Shown here piece by piece: positions 60,300 to 64,000 of a stretch of DNA of 64,000 bases. The DNA is taken from NCBI GenBank assembly GCA_022578605.1, contig MU394058.1, forward strand, positions 124,001-188,000, read 5' to 3'. Within the stretch, counting starts at the first letter, position 1; the number at the start of each line of letters is the position of its first letter. The position numbers and the translations under genes are program-made. This DNA is from Camillea tinctor. Taxonomy: Eukaryota; Ascomycota; Sordariomycetes; Xylariales; Xylariaceae. A model generated the notes under the pieces. That model was not told where the DNA came from. It searched no databases and saw only the letters and a program-made list of their open reading frames with translations.

Positions 60300-62401
60300 T
60301 TATTCCTCGGCAGTAACCTGAAGTTCTCTTAGACCCTCGACCTTTAGCTCCTCGCCGGTGCAGCGCGCGTAGATATCCTTGACATCGTCGGTAGTAGTCT
60401 CGAAGTGAGAGGTGGCATCGTAGCTCTTCGAGATGAAGATGTTGTCCTTCTTTCCGTTTTCCAGGGGCTCGTAGAGCGGGATGGGCGGGCCCTATTGATT
60501 TAGTTAGCTCGACTATGTCGGCTACTCGGGTGTTTTCACCGAGATGGACTTACCATGAACTGCTCCTCGATCTGACCTAGACGTTCTAGACCAGGCTGGA
60601 GCTCCAGGTGGTGGTTGGCAGTGGTCTCGGCGATAGTGGAAACAATAGCGATGTAGTAACCCTTGGGGCACACGTTGTGCGATGAGGAAACACAGGCAAT
60701 GTAGATGTCTGACGGCGTGTTAGTATTCTTCCGGCGGAACTCCCTTTGTTCGGAGGTACTTACCGTTCTTACGCCCAACCTGGGACTGGGGGATGATCAA
60801 CTGGCACGAGTCGCAGTCGCTTGTGCCAGCCAGCGGGTGCTTAAGCACACAGATGGCCTTGAGCACATGTCCGACGACCCTTACCTTGTTAGGGAAGTAG
60901 GATGGGTCACCCAGGATCATGCCGGCCTTGGTCTCGAACTTCATATCGGGCTCGACGCCGGTCTTCATGGTTGCCTTGATGCCCACGGCCTTGTCGCCCT
61001 CGTACAGGATCTCGTCGACGCTCGTGTTAAGCATGTAGGTACCACCGTAGATGGCGGAGAGACGGGCGAAACCCTGGGGAAGCTCGCCCAGACCGTACAG
61101 GGGGTAGATGTAGGGAGACTTGCCATATCGGGCAACAGAGTTTCCGTATAGGCGGATTCGCTCGATCGACTCGGGGGCCTTGCCGACCTCCTCGATGTAG
61201 TTGTCGGACAGGTAAAGGGCCATGGCGTGGCCGACAAAGTCGCGGGTGCCATCTTCGAGGCCGAACTTGTCGTAGACATCCTTCATCGTGCACGTGCTCA
61301 TGTCAAGGCCTGGGTTGGCGAGGTTGGTGGTTAGCACCGAGGACTACGCCATGTCTTTCTGCAGTGTAGATGGCAACTTACCCTTGTGGGTGGCGGGGTC
61401 GTTGATGTCAAAGGTGCCGATCCATTCGATGAACGACTTCATGCGGCGCTTCTCGAAGATACCCATAAGAGGGGAGCGCAGGGCCTCGCCGGCGTCGGAG
61501 GGGACCTTGGCAACGGTGGCCTTGGAAGAAGCACCCTGCTGGACAAAGCTGCCAGCAACCTGCTTGAACTCGAGGTAGCGGGTGACGTCAGTGGAAACCA
61601 GGATGTTGGTCAGCTCGCCAGACGACATCAGCAGCTTGGGCACCAAGTCGATGTTCCAGTCGTTGGGACGGCCGTACTTCTTCCACGGCTCTTCGCCATC
61701 GGCGTAGTTGCCATATTTCTTGAAGAGCTGTATAAAGGGGGGGAGGGGAAGAGGATGCTGTTAGTTATATATTCTAGAAAAGGGTCGAGAGGTAAGTGGT
61801 AAAAGGATGATGGAAAGGTGAATGTGTACCGTCTCGAGGGTAACAGAGGCAGCCTCTCTATGACAATCATGTTGGTTAGCAGAAGTCGTGAGAAGGTAAT
61901 AATAATATATGTATATATGTACGCACCCTCCGTAGTGATCATTTCGGTCGATATGTAGCACCTTGCGGCCCTTGACACTCAAGACACTGTAAAGAAGAGA
62001 GAGAGAATGGTTAGATATAAGATAAAATCATGTCACTGGTGGTTGGGTTTTTCTTTTGTTTTTTGCATACCCAGAAAGGATACACTCGGTTAGACCTGTA
62101 TTGATGATTTCGAGACATGTTAGCTTTCTAATCCTGTCAGGAGTAAAATAGAAATAGAAATAGAAATAAAATAAAAATAATGATCATTCATCATGGCAAA
62201 TCTAGCAATAGCTAGAAGTTGCAAATAGTAACAATGATAGTGACGATAATGATGATAATAATAATAATCGTCATCATCATTATCATCATTATTGTCGACA
62301 TCAGTTGGGTGCGGGGCTCAAAAAACCCCCAACAAAAAAATATAAAGAAACGTACCGGTGCCCAAAACGACGACATCATATTCTTTAGCGATCTCGTCCA
62401 T
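60300..62401 (-). CDS. GDI1: Rab GDP-dissociation inhibitor (GDI1)
   Basis: GDI extracts GDP-bound, prenylated Rab GTPases from membranes and recycles them through the cytosol; it is normally essential for secretion. Eight exons were read with consistent phase: 62401-62356, 62095-62071, 61986-61927, 61857-61830, 61727-61382, 61309-60764, 60708-60554 and 60491-60300, giving 465 aa, the usual length. Three of the first four exons are very short (25-60 nt). Family marks: N-terminal MDEIAKEYDVVVLGTGLTEC dinucleotide-fold region, HIDRNDHYGGEAASVTL, FKKYG then GRPNDWNIDLVPKLLMSSGEL, the YPLYGLGELPQGFARLSAIYGGTYML effector-side segment and the acidic C-terminal tail. The start follows from the conserved N-terminus. 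Intron 1 (260 nt) contains an ATG/ATC trinucleotide palindrome. Confidence 0.97.
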
Positions 62402-63502
62402 GATGTATGATTCGGCGATAGGGATTTCTTTCTTCTTTTCTTCTCAGGATAAAAAAAAAGGTGACGCAGGATCGATCGGATCGGAAGAGAGAGAGATAGA
62501 GAGAGAGAGAGGGAGGGGTATATCGAGACAACACAAAATCTGGAGAGAAGAGACAGAGATTTTGTTTGACTCCAGGTCAAGTCAAAAAGTCAAAGCAAAA
62601 AAGAAGTTTAGAAAGAAGTGGTTAAAAAAAGTATCGGTGAAGGAGAGAGAGAGAGAGATTGTTGTAGTGGATATTTGCTGGAAAGCTGGTGTCCGGTTCA
62701 GAAGCTCTAATTGTATTGACCCCAAAACCTGCAGCCAATCAGAGACGAGGACCCCGCAGTCCTTGGCCTCTGCGCTGCTCTTCATGTCCCTCATGTCCCC
62801 CCTCTCCAGTGATCGTCACGTAGCTCCTGAGTACCTGACTTTCCCTTTCCCATTCCCCCCCCCTCCCCACTAACACGCCAGACTACCGTAGTTAGCCCAG
62901 CCCAGCCCAGATAACCTGTAAATCCAGATAAAATCCAGATGAACCCAAAGAAACAAACCAGATAGAAAGAAAAGAAAAGAAAAGAAAAAAAAGGAGGTTT
63001 CTAACATCCCCTCCCCCCTATTTCTCTTCTTTTGCGCGTCGCAATAAGCTAATATGATTTCGACCACATCGACCACATACATTATATGAGCCCTATTTCA
63101 GCGCCAAATATGCTGGACTGTGCCGCTATTAGCCGCCCCGTCTTTCATATTATACACATGTATTTACAGACGCTCTCATTTCCAAGAGCAATCATGCCTC
63201 ATTTTATCTTGTACCAAAAAACAAGGAAAAAAGAAAGAAGAAGAAAGAAAAGAAGGAAAGGTAGGTAGACAAATAATGCCGTCATTACTTTTGTTCCCTA
63301 TTCCTTATTTCTTTTTTTCTTCTTCCTTTTTCCAAGTCTTTGGTTCATCTCTTCTTCCCTTCCTTCCCCCTTCCCCCCTTTTCCCTTTTTCTTCTCGAAT
63401 ACGACATGTAATTCCCCCTTATCTCCCATCTCATCCTACCCTACCCCACACATGTGTTGGTCGTTAAATAGTTAAAATAGGTGAGTAGGGAAGTTGGTTC
63501 AA
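62402..63502. other. Intergenic between GDI1 and the right-edge gene
   Basis: The left part is the GDI1 promoter and leader, with a GAGA tract (62484-62513) and purine-rich DNA to about 62660. The right part is pyrimidine-rich (63300-63390) and probably the 3' flank of the right-edge gene. No open frame looks coding. Confidence 0.5.
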
Positions 63503-64000
63503 TCACGGCCGTGCTGATGGTTGCTTCTCAGCTTCTGTGGAAGTCTCCGATGATGATGATGACGGCGTTGAAGGTAATGGTGGTAGTGTAGTGGGATCGA
63601 TCTCGATACCGGCCTCCTTCTCAGCTTGCGACGTGCTAATCTTGGCCTCACCTTCATGCCCCTCCGATGCTACTCCCTCACCTTCACCTTCGCCTTCTTC
63701 AGGGGCGGCAGATTCCTCTAGGTAACGACCGGGCATATACGGCTGCTCGGTGTTGCCCAGGTCAATCTCGCTGTCATTCTCCGCTAGCACCCTCGCATCC
63801 TCCCACAGGTAGAACCGTTCGGTTAAGGCATGTTTAATTGACTTCATAGTCTTGCGAACCTATCCGGAAACGAGCGTGCGCATATTAGCGCGCGCGCGCG
63901 CCGATATTAGCCTCAGACCCCCCGTGCACGGGCAAAGATGAGATGCCCATTGCTTATGCTGTGCTGTTTTGTGTTCGGGGTTGAGGGGGGCTTTCTCACC
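63503..64000 (-). CDS. C-terminal exon of a gene running off the window, possibly mitochondrial ribosomal protein uL29m (MRPL4/L47)
   Basis: The visible last exon is 63859-63503, preceded by a 140-bp intron (63999-63860) with GT..AG borders and a CTAAT branch site. The single base at 64000 is the end of the upstream exon. The exon begins VRKTMKSIKHALTERFYLWEDARVLAEND. This basic helix with the pattern TMxxIxxxLTER..xWEDA resembles the C-terminal part of fungal uL29m, a protein of the mitochondrial large ribosomal subunit near the exit tunnel. After PYMPGRYLEE it continues as a low-complexity Glu/Gly and then Ser/Thr/Pro tail of about 70 residues. That tail is longer than I expect for a ribosomal protein, which lowers my certainty. 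The intron contains a (GC)n run at about 63891-63902. Confidence 0.5.

Noticed and set aside
60705..61151. Plus-strand frame over GDI1 (also 61386-61802)
   Set aside because: It is antisense to conserved GDI exons and has no independent features.

Overview
The window is from a filamentous ascomycete (Pezizomycotina), most likely a sordariomycete. Genes carry several short introns (roughly 50-260 bp) with GT..AG borders and CTAAT/CTAAC branch sites, intergenic DNA is long and rich in microsatellites and CT/GA tracts, and every recognisable protein belongs to a conserved fungal or eukaryotic family. I could not fix the genus from the sequence alone.

Left part (1-14 kb) is the gene-dense block: the 3' end of a probable Rad17 checkpoint gene (+), two small uncharacterised minus-strand ORFs, the Arp2/3 subunit ARPC2/Arc35 (-, five exons), the ribosome-biogenesis WD40 protein Utp12/Dip2 (+, two exons), an aminoglycoside-phosphotransferase-like kinase (+, two exons, strikingly GC-rich) and a RING-finger protein (-, five exons). 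ARPC2 and UTP12 are divergent and share a 429-bp promoter containing a cluster of GATA motifs. From 14 to 28 kb I see no convincing gene.

Middle part: APC2, the cullin subunit of the anaphase-promoting complex (-, single exon, 27.9-30.5 kb); about 7.6 kb without a gene; then a five-exon protein with a C-terminal pair of zinc-finger-like motifs (-, 38.1-39.7 kb). From 39.7 to 60.3 kb is the longest gene desert of the window, with low-complexity tracts, an interstitial telomere-like tract and one of two 10-N assembly gaps. At the right edge are the Rab GDP-dissociation inhibitor GDI1 (-, eight exons) and the last exon of a gene that runs off the window, possibly mitochondrial ribosomal protein uL29m.

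The genes are mostly housekeeping (cell-cycle control, actin nucleation, rRNA processing, vesicle traffic) and are not a cluster or operon. I found no secondary-metabolite cluster, intact transposon, CRISPR array, tRNA or rRNA. The features most worth a second look are non-coding: seven exact copies of the palindrome TACCTAGGTA, all intergenic; a perfect 15-bp hairpin at 1849-1888; a nested two-stem palindrome at 36258-36318; and the composition of the kinase gene. Exon coordinates were derived by hand from splice consensus and reading-frame continuity. Unlisted intervals are introns or short spacers.
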